A stretch of DNA of 64,000 bases. Origin: Crotophaga sulcirostris (taxonomy: Eukaryota; Chordata; Aves; Cuculiformes; Crotophagidae). The stretch lies in NCBI GenBank assembly GCA_013397455.1, contig VYZB01000056.1, positions 986,703-1,050,702 of the forward strand. Direction: 5' to 3'. A program made the translations under genes and the position numbers. Below the pieces are notes generated by a model. That model did no database searches and was not told where the DNA came from. It saw nothing but the letters and a program-made list of their open reading frames with translations. The number at the start of each line of letters is the position of its first letter. Positions within the stretch are counted from its first letter, which is position 1. Below are positions 22,001 to 34,200 of this stretch, one piece after another.

Positions 22001-25000
22001 CTGTTGTAGTATTTGGGGGAGCACAGCCTGCTAGGAGCAACGTTGACAGCCACAGAGAGAGCCAGGCTTCGTCCATGTCTCACCATCCAGTCGATGCCAG
22101 AGATGTCTGCTGCAAATGAAGGAAAAGAACAATAGCAAGGCTCTCCCTGCCCATTTCTCCCCATCTAAGAAAGCTTTTTTCAGTTTGTCAGTTCACTTCC
22201 ATAAAATGAAATAATTTACAGCACTTAAAGCAATGTCTTGCTTCCTATGCTCCTTAAAAAAAAAGTCATAAAATCAGTGCTAAAATGCAACACCTCTACC
22301 AGAGGAGCACACCTGGGCAGATATGGAAACCAGGCACAAGTGACTCTACTGTTCAGCCCAGTCTGGTCCACATCACTTAGTGCATTGGAATTATACAAGC
22401 TTTGATTCTCTTGATAATAAAAATCATCTGCAATTTGAAACCAGCCAACAGAATCCCTTTTTAATTCCGGAGGAGAGTATTCCCTAGCACTCCCAACCAC
22501 GAGTTCCTACAAAATTCATGGTTTTATCTAACTTAGAGGTAAATTAATTAATTCTCCAAAAGCATCTGAAGCCATCACATGTGGTCTGCAATTAACATAA
22601 GCCAATCTAAGATCAGTGTCATCAAAAAAAGGTGGAATGGGCCTCCTGTGCACCCTGCTGGAACGTTGGAACGTGCCATCACCTCCCATCCTCTCTGTGT
22701 AACTACCAGTTACTCAGCCATGCTGGTACTTCCATCACCCCATCAAAAAACAAATCCAGAGAAATAAGGATGGGTAACCCCAAATTACAACCACCACCCT
22801 GTGCTCAACTATGTACCAGTGTGTTGAAATGAACAGCCACGTGCGAAGAAAAGCACAAGAACACCTATAGTAGAGATTCAGATTTAAAGAAGAGGAATCT
22901 AAATAATTAGTCCCAATGTTTTCCTGACTCAAATGTATCTTCCCCTGCTCTTCAGACTCAGTTCTCATCACCATAAACAGCTTCACCTACCCAGTAAGTG
23001 CTGGTGGAGAACAGTACTGAGCTCCTCTTCAGACAGGAACGCACACAGCTCAGCTAAGCAGCCTGCTGAGGCCATGCGGGTGGCATCCTAACGAGGAGAG
23101 GAAGAAACAAGTAAAACTGTTTGAGCTCAATACACATCAGAGAGAACTGGCAAGAAGAGCAACCGACAGAGATGATAAATATATTAGTCGTAGTAGTAGT
23201 ATTTCACTCCTCCTACTGTGGATTTCTGTCAGCTGGCAAGGTTTCTTGTATATAATGGAACTTAAAGCCAAATCAGTCAAAAAAGCCGTAAGGGACCCAA
23301 GAATTACAGACCTTAAATAAATTCTAACTTGTTAAATGGAGAAGTCCTATAGATGAACATGTGTGTTCTAAAAGATGTGTTCACGAGAGTTCAGTTTAGA
23401 TTCACAGGCTAGAAAGTGTTACTTTTGACCACCTCTAGAGGAGCTTACCTCTGCGTTAAACTCATACTACTTCTAATTTAAAACTTCCAGGCTTTTGCTG
23501 TCTTGGCTTGCTTATGTGGCCATCTCATCACTACTCCTCTCCACCCTGAAACTTACTCTCTGGTGGGAATTTTTCCATTCTTATATTTCTAACATGCCAA
23601 TAGTTGCATGTCTAAATAGCATAGGTTAAAAAATAATGAAATTACTAGATGAATGATTTTTATCTCACTGATGATAACCATTGCTATCTGCCATATAGAG
23701 AAGACCCTATATTAAACTTGGAGAGTTTCTGCCTCCTTAAAGAAACATCTGCCATTACCTGCAAAATTTCTTGCAGTAAATGAGAAACCTCACTTCAGAG
23801 CCCCCACACCCACGTATGTGCATGCAGTGAAGGCACTGCAGGTTTTCTCCAAGATAAAAAGCAAATCCTGACTTCAGAGCTGCCTCAGACATGTTGGTGA
23901 GGAGCTGCAGGTCAAACCCACAGAGACGGTTGCTAAGGAAACACTTTAATAGCCTTCCAGAGTTACCAGGGACTGGCAAGGAATCTCTAATTCTCGCACC
24001 TGACTCTTCGCTAACACATTATCAGGCTCCAACAAGATCAGTTTTAGAGACTGTATTCAGTTTAGTAATGCCCAGCCACACACTTCTTTACATCAGTTTC
24101 TTTCCACTCCATCATTTCCCCCAGAATTTATTTTAGAAAATAAATCTGTTAGAAAGTTTGGATTTTCAGTTTAAGAGTAAGACTGCCTACAGCAGTGAAG
24201 CTTTGCAGCTGGCTGAAGCAGTACCTCATCATGCCCCAGCATCCCTAGAAGCACTGTGCTGATATTCTTCCGAATTGCAGCATCAACTTTTGCACCAGCT
24301 CCTCGTGTTACAAACCGCAGAGCTTGCAGCATCGTGTCCCTAGAAGTGATCACAACATACAGTCAGAAACTGCCTCCCCCCACACCCTGAAGAAGGCATT
24401 GAGCTCTGGATACCTGTAACAGTTCTTACATAGCAATAACATGCCTTACAGTTCAGGATGCTAGAGAGTATTTCCACATTTGTGTATCTGTGTCTGTCTG
24501 TTACAATGTAAATATTTTCTGATTATTCAAACATGTAGAAGTTTCTCAAGTCTGGGCAGTTAAATTTTTTAGGGATCTGTGCAGTTTGCATACAAGAACA
24601 GCTGCGTTACTTCAGGTCCCACTGACTAGTGGGCTGCAGTGGGTTGCTGGTGGTGTGCAGGCAAGAGAACTGGGCTGACGCCAAGCAGTGCTTCCCCTGA
24701 GACACTGTCCCAGCTTAGCTTCTGACCCAGGAAGTCCTTATCATCCAGTCTTCATTGACAACCCTTGATTAACAGTCAGCTGCTTTCACTGATTAAATCT
24801 TACTCTCAGAATTCAGAGGGGTGAGAAGCAATTTACACAAATACCTGTGATACTTCTGTTCAATCATTCTAGCCCTTTCATCCTATGTAAGCAGGAAGGT
24901 CTGAGGTATCACCTATGACTCACCTGATGGCAGAGTCATCACTGGAACGAATGCCATTCAGTAGCTCCATAAAGAGTGGATCCACTTTTACATGGATGAC

Positions 25001-28000
25001 AATGAGTTTACCGAGGGCATCAGCAGCTTTAAGGCGAACAGCACGGTTTGAGTCTTGGAGAGCTTTGGTGAAGGTGGTTTGCAACTGGGGCAAAAATGGT
25101 TTCAGGGCAATCTCAACCTGTATCAGAGATGAAGGAAGGGAAAGTGGTGCAGTCAGGTGTGAAACAGTGGCTGGAAATGAAAGCCTGAGAACAGCACGAC
25201 CTCTCCTACAGCAGTCAGCTATCACAAACAGCCCTTACTCAGATTTAACACACCATTAAAACAGGAAAAACACGAAACTGTTTTACCATGCAACTTCCAT
25301 CTCTTTCAAATTAAACCTCATTTTTTGTATACTGAAACACAAGGGTAATGCTGTTGGACTTCACACCATCATCAACAGAACACTGAATAAAAGCTTAGCT
25401 CAGTCCAAATACAAAAGATAATCATCTTTGGACTTAACATTTCACAAAAATGGTGGACACAGGAGAGGGATTAATTACATGGTAGTTTTTAATAATCTGA
25501 AAGTGTTATCAGCATTTAGCAATATTTCTAAGAGGTCCAGAAATTCAAGCATTGGGGGCTTTTTTTTGGTAGGCCAGAAGCTGCTGGAAGAACGCAGTCC
25601 CATTACAGTGCCATTCCTAAATGTCAAAGGCACCCAGCAGACATCCTAGCTGTACTTACAGATGTTTCTGAAGTTTACCATGGAACACATTCACTAACAG
25701 CAGTTGGTTACTTTGAATCTTACCTTGGCTAAAAGAAGGCTTAATGTTTCAAGCAGAGCCACCTTGACATTCCAGCTGAACCGATCTCCCAAGATCCGAA
25801 TAAGTGGCCCAGTAATGCTCACCACAGAAGGTTTAAGAGCTTCAGCAGAAGTCAGCTTAATAACTAGCCCTAAGGCCTTTGCTGCCTCCTCCTTCTGCTC
25901 TGGATTACCAGTTAAAACACCTTCCCGCAGCACCAGGAGTATGGAAGTCACTCCCTGTCATGAAAATCAGACAAGGAACGTTAGAAGCTAAGATGCAAAA
26001 AACACATATTCTATTTTTACTCCTGTTATACACTAGATGCACAGACTTGGAGAGCTTATCTTAATTTCCTGTTGACCTTCAGCTGCTTCCTTCCACATTT
26101 ACAGAGCTACTTTCATTTGGTTTGATTTCATGCATCTATGCCTTGCTAAACCAGTTGCTATGAGAAAAGCGGTGGTGGCTCAGGGAATTTTTAAACCAGA
26201 GAAATTTGGCACAGAAGTCCAGCATTACTCCCCCACAAAAAGCAGCCAGAGATCAGGACTTACATGCATAACAGAACTGTCAAAGATCTCGTTACAAGAA
26301 GAGTCTTCTGTAGGGTGACTCAAGAGCAGCACTAACCTACAAAACTCTCTCCAACGCACAGGTTTGGAGCACCCAAATAGTCCCTGCTCCTAATAGCTGT
26401 AAAGTCATATCAATTAGTTCCCCCAGAACGTGGGGTATTATGGCTGTGATGAATCCATGCTCATCCTGATCCTTTACCTTCTTAGGAATACAGAATCCTG
26501 GCACATGCTCTCCTTTGGCCTCATTCCCTACAATACGGATATCCTTGTGCAGGTCCTCAATGAGAGCAAGCTGGTTCCCAGCATCTAATTTCTGCAGGAG
26601 AAAATGGTAAGACAAAGATGAGGCAACACGGCAAACAGCTATTCTTTGGGAATTCTTCTCAGGTTTGTCAAGAGAAAACATCTCACCTGCCTCTTCCAAA
26701 AATCTGGCTACTGGCTTGCAATGCTGAAGTCCAGCTTATCTTACAACTCTCAAATCCCACAGCATTTGCAAATTTAAATGTAGTTTACAATCAAAACAGA
26801 AAGTTCAATTTAAGCAGTAATTTACCAGCTACCTCCATTTCCCCCTTGCCAGGCATTACCATTGTAAACTTTTTCAGCTGCCTCTCACCTTTGTGATGGA
26901 ATTAAGCGCATCCCAGCTTTCATTCAGAACTACAGGGTTGGTGTCATTAAACAGACGTATCAAGCCCGAAACCAGGCTCTTCAGATGACCAGTATAGTCT
27001 GCTTTTGTCTTGGAGCAGTAGATATTCAGCATGACAGCTGCTGCCTGCCTCATTCCCAGCTCGGGGCTGCGGGTCGCTTCTAGTAAATCTTCAATTATAA
27101 TTCTTTGTCCAGCGTCATCTTCCACAGACAGAATTACAGACTGGCAGTTTGCCATCTCCTAAAGAGTCCAAATTAACTTTAGGTTAACTCTCAACTAGAA
27201 CAAAGCCAGATTTAGCCTCTAGTTTCCCCATGTTATCCAATCATTACGTCTTGGAGAAATACTACAGCATATCCCACTTGCTAATCATTTCTCCTTAAAC
27301 CATTGGTCACATTGCCATTAAAGGCTTGATTCAGTCCCAGACTGGAGACACATATAAAGTCAACTCAAAATCTAACAAGTGACCAATCTCTGTGGAGTCA
27401 ATTGCTGCACAGGTCACCCTCCAGCTGCAGAAAGGCCGATTTCCAAAGATTAGAGTAGCTCTGTCTCTCCCATCTTACTCACCACTCGGAGATTGTGGGT
27501 GTTGTCAAATAACATTAATTTGATTTAGGCAGTTTAATGCTGTGTATCATAATACTAATTACAAGCATGTCTGTGGGTACATTAGAGATCTTCAGGCAGG
27601 CCTGGGGCTGGAAGCTGAGCTAATGGGCATCTACAGTGGCAGACAACAGGACTCTGTCATTAACACTCCTAATTCAGCTTATGTACATGTCTATCTGCAG
27701 TCACAACTCCAGGAAGTTCTCTGGAGTCCAAACACCAGATGTTTCGTAAAGCAGTACAGGGAGTGCTGCATGCAAAACAGGAGATTTCCTCCCTTCATCC
27801 CTTTAATCTTTCAGTCTTCTGCACCAAGAATAAATACAAAGTTAACTAGACACTTTGGCAGTTCTCCAAAAATAAGTATGCTGAGAATTGTATCTTATTG
27901 CAGGCCAAAGAGACTTTTATATGGATACAAATAGATTTGGAAAGCATACGTTTTTTGACTCACAATATGCCACCAGGCAAAAAACTCCTCCTGAAGAAGC

Positions 28001-28244
28001 TAATGGACTGAATTAAAACATGCAATCTGTGAATGTGGAGAACAGAGAGCACTATCTTCAGGCAACCTGTCATAACAAAGAGCTGAGTCGCACTACTTGC
28101 CAATTGCTCTTCGCTGGTCCCCAGCTTCTCTTTCAGTGCAGACATCATGGCAGGCAGGATGACACTCAGGTGGCGAGTCAGAGCGTCCCCTGCCACAGAC
28201 GAGAGGAAGGCGAGCACCCGGGTGTTCACAGGGGGAGCAGTCAG
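19015..28244 (-). CDS. GCN1: GCN1 block D: exons 48-58, GCN2-binding (RWD-binding) domain and C-terminus (residues 2084-2670)
   Basis: Exons: 28101-28244, 26889-27158, 26478-26591, 25724-25954, 24924-25117, 24225-24339, 22991-23087, 21961-22109, 21321-21425, 19722-19940, 19015-19140. The RWD-binding domain that contacts the GCN2 N-terminus falls at about residues 2260-2408 by comparison with the human protein, mainly exons 51-52 ([47 protein letters not shown]). The C-terminal part keeps [19 protein letters not shown] and [10 protein letters not shown], and ends [14 protein letters not shown]. Exon 48 must use a GC donor to stay in frame with exon 49 ([17 protein letters not shown]). The TGA stop is at 19015-19017. 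Confidence 0.96.
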
Positions 28245-31200
28245 CTAAAAAAAAACAAAATAAGACAAGCAGAATGGTTTTTCAGTAGGAATCTCACTTT
28301 ATCTACAACGTGAAAGATTTCTAAGTATAAATGCCTCATAACCCAGTGCTTTGAGCATAAAGTCAAAAGAAGATTTCAAACTATGCTCTTCCTTCTGGCA
28401 TATCGGTTCAAACAGAACTGGCAGCAAGCAGAGGAAAAAGCACAGTTGTGAAGTTAAAAATTTGTTTCTAGTTGTACCTTTGGCACCAAATAAGGCAGCA
28501 CCACACGGCTCTTGACAGCCATAACTTGTTTAAGACCATCCACAGCAAAGTCTGATGTCTCTTCATTATCCTACAAGGAAAGAGAAAGTTACAAACCTGA
28601 GAGATGATTTGTGACACACCAAGCTAAACTCTGTGTCAAGTGACCATTTACCATATCAACATATAACCAACACAAGTCCTTCTATCCAAAAATGCTCTCA
28701 TATTATATAGCAAAAACCCAAACCAAACTCTTCTGCCACATCAGAAAGATTTTTGGTAACAGGAACAGTGGCCAAAGAATTTAAGCAGGTGACAATGGCA
28801 AGTCCCTAGCAGAGTCAGATGTAGCAATACTTTGGTCTCTGCTTTAGCCACAAGACCTTCCCTACAGATGGCTACAATGACTCAATGGAGGAGAGAAATA
28901 GAGCTGCTATTCAGTGGAAGGTCTGCCACTACCACCCTGCTTCTCCTTTAAACTAGTTATTCAAAACCTGTCCCACAACACCATTAGTCAAGTTGCTGAC
29001 TAATGCTGAGCAACGCTTACCAGTTGCTTCAGCAAAAATGGCAGGATATCTTCAAGAGCTTGATGTCCAATTGTTGAGTGCAACTGTTCAAACGTTTTAG
29101 CTGCAGCCTCTCGGACTTCTTCCAGAGGGTCACACAGTGCTTTTCTCACTGTAGGAACGAGGGACTCCGAGAAAAGCAACACCTGAAAGATGTAGAGATT
29201 AAATTACTAAGTATCTAAAGCCCAACAGACACATTCGTCTCAGTAAAGTAGCTAAGAATGCAGAATTTGCACTGCTGTTCACTTGCAATATGTTGAAAGA
29301 ATACCAGGATTAATCAACATAAATATCAGCAGTGCTCTAAGGCTACATAGTGGGTGATTTCTATTATTGTATCTAATAAAAGTCAGAACTGTGCCATGTT
29401 TTAAATTTACCGATACATACAAATGCAAAAATTTGCCTGAACAGCAACCTGTGTTAGTTATAACCCTGAATTCAATTTGTAAATCAAATCCAGCATTAGC
29501 TGTATTATTCTGTTTCAACTGCACTACGTGCATCATAACATAAATACCTAGGAAGCTGGAGATTTCACCTTCCGCATACAACTTACCGCATCCCTGCTGG
29601 TAGACTTCATTATCTCACTCAACCCAATGCAGACTCCTTGCCTCTCATCGCTCTTGTCTGACCTCAGTCCATCTTCCAGAATAGGAATGATTTCAGGAAG
29701 GATCTTCTCTCCTAACTTTCGGACAAGGTCTCCCAATGTTCGTGCTGCAACCTGTCCCCCAAAATGTATTAATTAACTCTTCTCCTGTTTCATAAAACTT
29801 AAGAAGGTGAACTGTGAGCAAATGTTAACTTCTGATTACGAACTACTCACAGTACAGAATAGGAATGGGAGCACTACTATTATAAACAACTGTAGAAAAA
29901 TATTTTTACTGCCATCACAGTTGCCTTCAGCAAAGACAGAACTCAGACATACTCATGCTCAGAACTGTTAAGTTAATGCCAGCTTTGAAGTGATATATAG
30001 AAAAGAATTATCCTGTGTTCTTTTGGAATTAGTTTATACAGTCATCTGCAGGAACGGGAAGGCATTACTCAATTTCTCACCGTTCGCTTATCTGCACAAG
30101 TACTGGCCAAGAATTTCAGCAGAAGCCCGAAGAGGGTTGGCAAAATTTCACGCAGCGTGCGAGGAGTGTTTGAGACCACAATCTTCCAGACATGTAAGGA
30201 GGCCTGGCGCACTACCAGCTGGGTGTCTGAGCGGCCCATGTACAGCCCTGCCAGCACCCTGTTCCTCCTCTCCACGCCAAGGGCATTGATAATGGCCTGA
30301 AAAGAAAGATCATAAAATTGCATTATCTGCTCCTGAGGCTTATAAAAAGAACAAAATACATGATTATTCAATGCATCTTTCCACCAAAGGCACAACAGAC
30401 AAGAACAGCTTTACCTTGTTTGACTGGGCTGTTCCAAAGTTATCATCCTCTGAGGCAGTTTCTGTGGTCATTTTTCCAGTGACTCCTGAGATATGGAATA
30501 GAAGATCTCCAAGGAGCTGAACTGAGCTAAACCTAGCAACAGGAGGAAGTCAAGTGTTACAAACAGGGTATTCAGGCAGTATCTGCCCAAATACAACAGT
30601 AGGTCAAATGCAGACATGAGTACAACACAAGGCAGAGAGCTTGGCCAGCACTGAAGGGCTGCATGGACTGATACATAAGATCAGTCTGCCTATCTGTCCA
30701 AGAAGAAACATGCTAAAGAGAAAGGGGAGGAATGAATTCCAAACTGGAAGGGGTTGAGAGAATTCCTGTATCAAAGCAATGAATCAGGGAAGAGCCTTGA
30801 CTCTAGAAAGGAACAAGGCATTGCCAGAAGATGTTCACCCATGATAAGTGCACTCATTCAGCACTCAGCTCACACAAGCCTTTTAGTACAACTAATCTTT
30901 AATCGATTGCTATGAACTGTGAGCACTAACCACATGTCTCACAAGAGAACAATAACTTACTCACCATTTTGAAAAACAAAACCCAATATATTGATGGCTA
31001 AATATTGCCACATCAGCTGCCCTGGACCGGCTTTTTTTTTTTAATTTGGTAGGAATGCTCTGTAGGTACCAGGAAATCTGATCCACGTCTGGCAGGGATT
31101 CTCAGAGTTGGTACTGTAAGGCATCATACTCAAATCAACAAGCAAAAAGAGACGTTTGCTTTTGCTTCCCAGGAGGTCTCTGCATTTGCTTGAGGAGTCT

Positions 31201-34200
31201 AAATCACTCCAGTTTTCCAACCATGGGAGAAAAATGTCTGTGTGTGAGATTGTTATCCCTTACCTTATTCTCCACAAGTCATCAAACAGGCCATCCTCAA
31301 GCTGTGGCAGGAGAAGGGCAATAGCAGTCTCAGCATACATACTTATGATTCTCTGGCCAGCGCGCAGGGCAGTGTCCCGCACAAACTCGTTCTCATCTGC
31401 CAGTGCCTGAAATGAAAGAGAGAAGGGTCTGTGAAAGCTGGGGGCTTCAGCACAATACACAAGACATGTAAAGTAAATGAACTAGAGTTGTGAATGCACA
31501 AAGGTGATTTCAAGAAATCGCTAGCGACTACAAACAAAAGACAGCAAGCAAATAACTTGGAAGAAGAAATAAAATAAAAGAATAAAAATTCTTTTATATT
31601 TATTTTTAAATAGTCTCTCCAGCAATGTTGGACAAGTCTCTGCACATCCCACAGTTACTGAAAATGATGCTTAAAATACTCCAGAGGCTTCCTTTTTATC
31701 CTCTAATAAATAAAACTCTTTAGGCTTCTGCTACATACCTTAAGGATACAAGGAATGATAGGACCAACATAGGGAGTGAACTTGTCTCCAAAGGTAATTG
31801 GCAGGTAGTTGAACATCATGATATAACCATCTCGTACATGTGGAGCAATGTCCACTTTACTGGCAGTAGCCACAATCTCTGGCATAAGTTTCTCCAGCTT
31901 TTCTACCCCCAAACCAGACATAACTTCAGCCAGACCTGGGGAAAAAAAAACAAAACAGGAAACGGAGTTGACACACACAAGAAACAAGCAGCCAATTTGA
32001 TTTAATAGAAGAAAGTCTGAGCTAGTATCCAGACACGGGTGTCCTCACCTTGAGCAGCACCAGATCGATCCACTGAGCTCTGCTCATATGTCAGTGTCTC
32101 CATCAGCCATGGCAACAGGTCCTCAAAGCACGATTCTCCCATACCCTTCACCATGGCTCCCAGAGCCTTTGCAGACACTGTACGCACCTGACAGACAACA
32201 GGAACAGAGATTTGCAAAATATCCGGTCAGAGTTTCTAAGACAGAGATGCGTGAGTCTGATTACAGATCTACAGAAGATCAGGAGAAAGTCTAACCCAAT
32301 GCACTGACAAACAAATTGTATTTGTGCAAACGACTTACTTCAGGTACAGGATCCAGCAGAGATGCCTTCAGTCCAGGCGTCACACTGGGGAGGTACGGAG
32401 CCAGATCCTGAAACAAAGAGCCCCAATAAGAACTGGACTCAAAAGAAGAAAGAGTCCTAAGTCACCTTCATGTAAAGGGCATTCAGCCCCTTATTATAAG
32501 CTATCATCCACAACAGCCTGAGAGTTTAATCAGTTGCAAAGCAGCACACTGAATTGCTTAGTAAGTTCAGGAAACATGAGTTCCACACAGATTGCTCAAA
32601 ACCATTTTGATGCTCATGTACAACCTAGCACTTTGTATCTAAGAAAAATCTAACACTCTTAACATTTACACAAGGTTTAAAGGTAGAGATTATCAGCACA
32701 AAAACTAAACATAGATCTTTAACCTACAGACAGATTCTACAAATACTTTTCAAACAAACCCTTGATCCATTTGTAAGCAGCTGATCTGTGTTTCACTGGT
32801 ACTGGTTTCACTTGTTTGTTTGTTTAGGTATTTCTTGTATGGTAAAAATTACAAGACCTTTTTGCAGGGATAAATCTGGTAATAACAGGATGACCAAAGT
32901 ACAAAGCTGACAGTCTTAAGCACCTGAGAATTGTCACTGTCTTTATAGACACTATCTGTTCATTTACATACATTTAATTAAAGAAGCTGTGTGGATTCTA
33001 ATATTGTCTGCCTTGGCAGCAAAATCCTCAAACCAAATAAATTCTCTCTAGTGCTTGCTCTGTTATCTTCTACACAGTAAATACGGCACACAGCTACAGT
33101 TGTTTTTTTTAGCACCATACCTTCTGACTGGTTAGGGAGTACATGTTGCCAATGATCTGGGCAGCCATTTTTCTGGTGTCTGTGGAACGGTCCTGAAAAG
33201 CTCTCTGAACGATTGGCATGATCAGTGCTAAGGACGGAGCATCAATGAAATGGACAAATTTGGTATCCAGAAGAGTCTGCAGACACTTTTGGGTCTTCCT
33301 GGAGGGGTCGGTGAGAGCATCCAACAAAACTGGAGCGATTGCTGAACAGTTTCAAAAAGGAGAGAAGAGACTTTATTTGTACATAAAACAAAAATGCAAG
33401 TCAGTGTTCTCTCANNNNNNNNNNNNNNNNNNNNNNNNNNNNNNNNNNNNNNNNNNNNNNNNNNNNNNNNNNNNNNNNNNNNNNNNNNNNNNNNNNNNNN
33501 NNNNNNNNNNNNNNNNNNNNNNNNNNNNNNNNNNNNNNNNNNNNNNNNNNNNNNNNNNNNNNNNNNNNNNNNNNNNNNNNNNNNNNNNNNNNNNNNNNNN
33601 NNNNNNNNNNNNNNNNNNNNNNNNNNNNNCATTCAAAAAGCCCTGAAGCAGACATCTGCTGTTAAGCTTTCAGGTTGTGTTTTTCTAGGAAGTTTCATTC
33701 CTATAGAAGTTTGGATTTAATCCTAAATATTGTGAACATCAACCTTGCTATTACAAAACCATGGTCATGTCAGGACATTAGAGACGCAGCCAGTCCTTAC
33801 CCAGGATCTCTGGATTCCTGATGACAGACCCGATCTGCCGGAGAGCTTGCTGACCTGCATTCTGCACCTTCACATGGGAATCTGTGAGCACTTCAGTGAG
33901 TTTGGGCACAATGTTGGGTAAGCAGGAAGAAAGCTGTTTGGGAGCGCAGTACGCCATAGCCCCCAGCAGTTCCACTGAGCCTGGGCATGAAGTACAAAAA
34001 AAAAAAAAAAAAAGAAAAACATAAAACAGAACAATACACAGCATTAAGAAGTGATATGACTGTTTACCTCAAACTGTTTACCTCTAACTGGTATGACCAG
34101 TTAGAGAACACACAGAACGACTGAAACGCATTAAGCCACTCTATTTTACGTTAAAACACTAAAACTAATTTTTTGTTGTACTAGGGAAAAGAAAGGAGGG

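Noticed and set aside
28088..28100. GT donor (GTAGTG) four bases downstream of the GCN1 exon 48 end
   Set aside because: It would shift exon 49 out of frame; the GC donor GCAAGT keeps the frame and the conserved residues.
33218..33720. Several frames bridging the second gap
   Set aside because: Opened by N bases. The real coding exons on either side are GCN1 exons 37 and 38.
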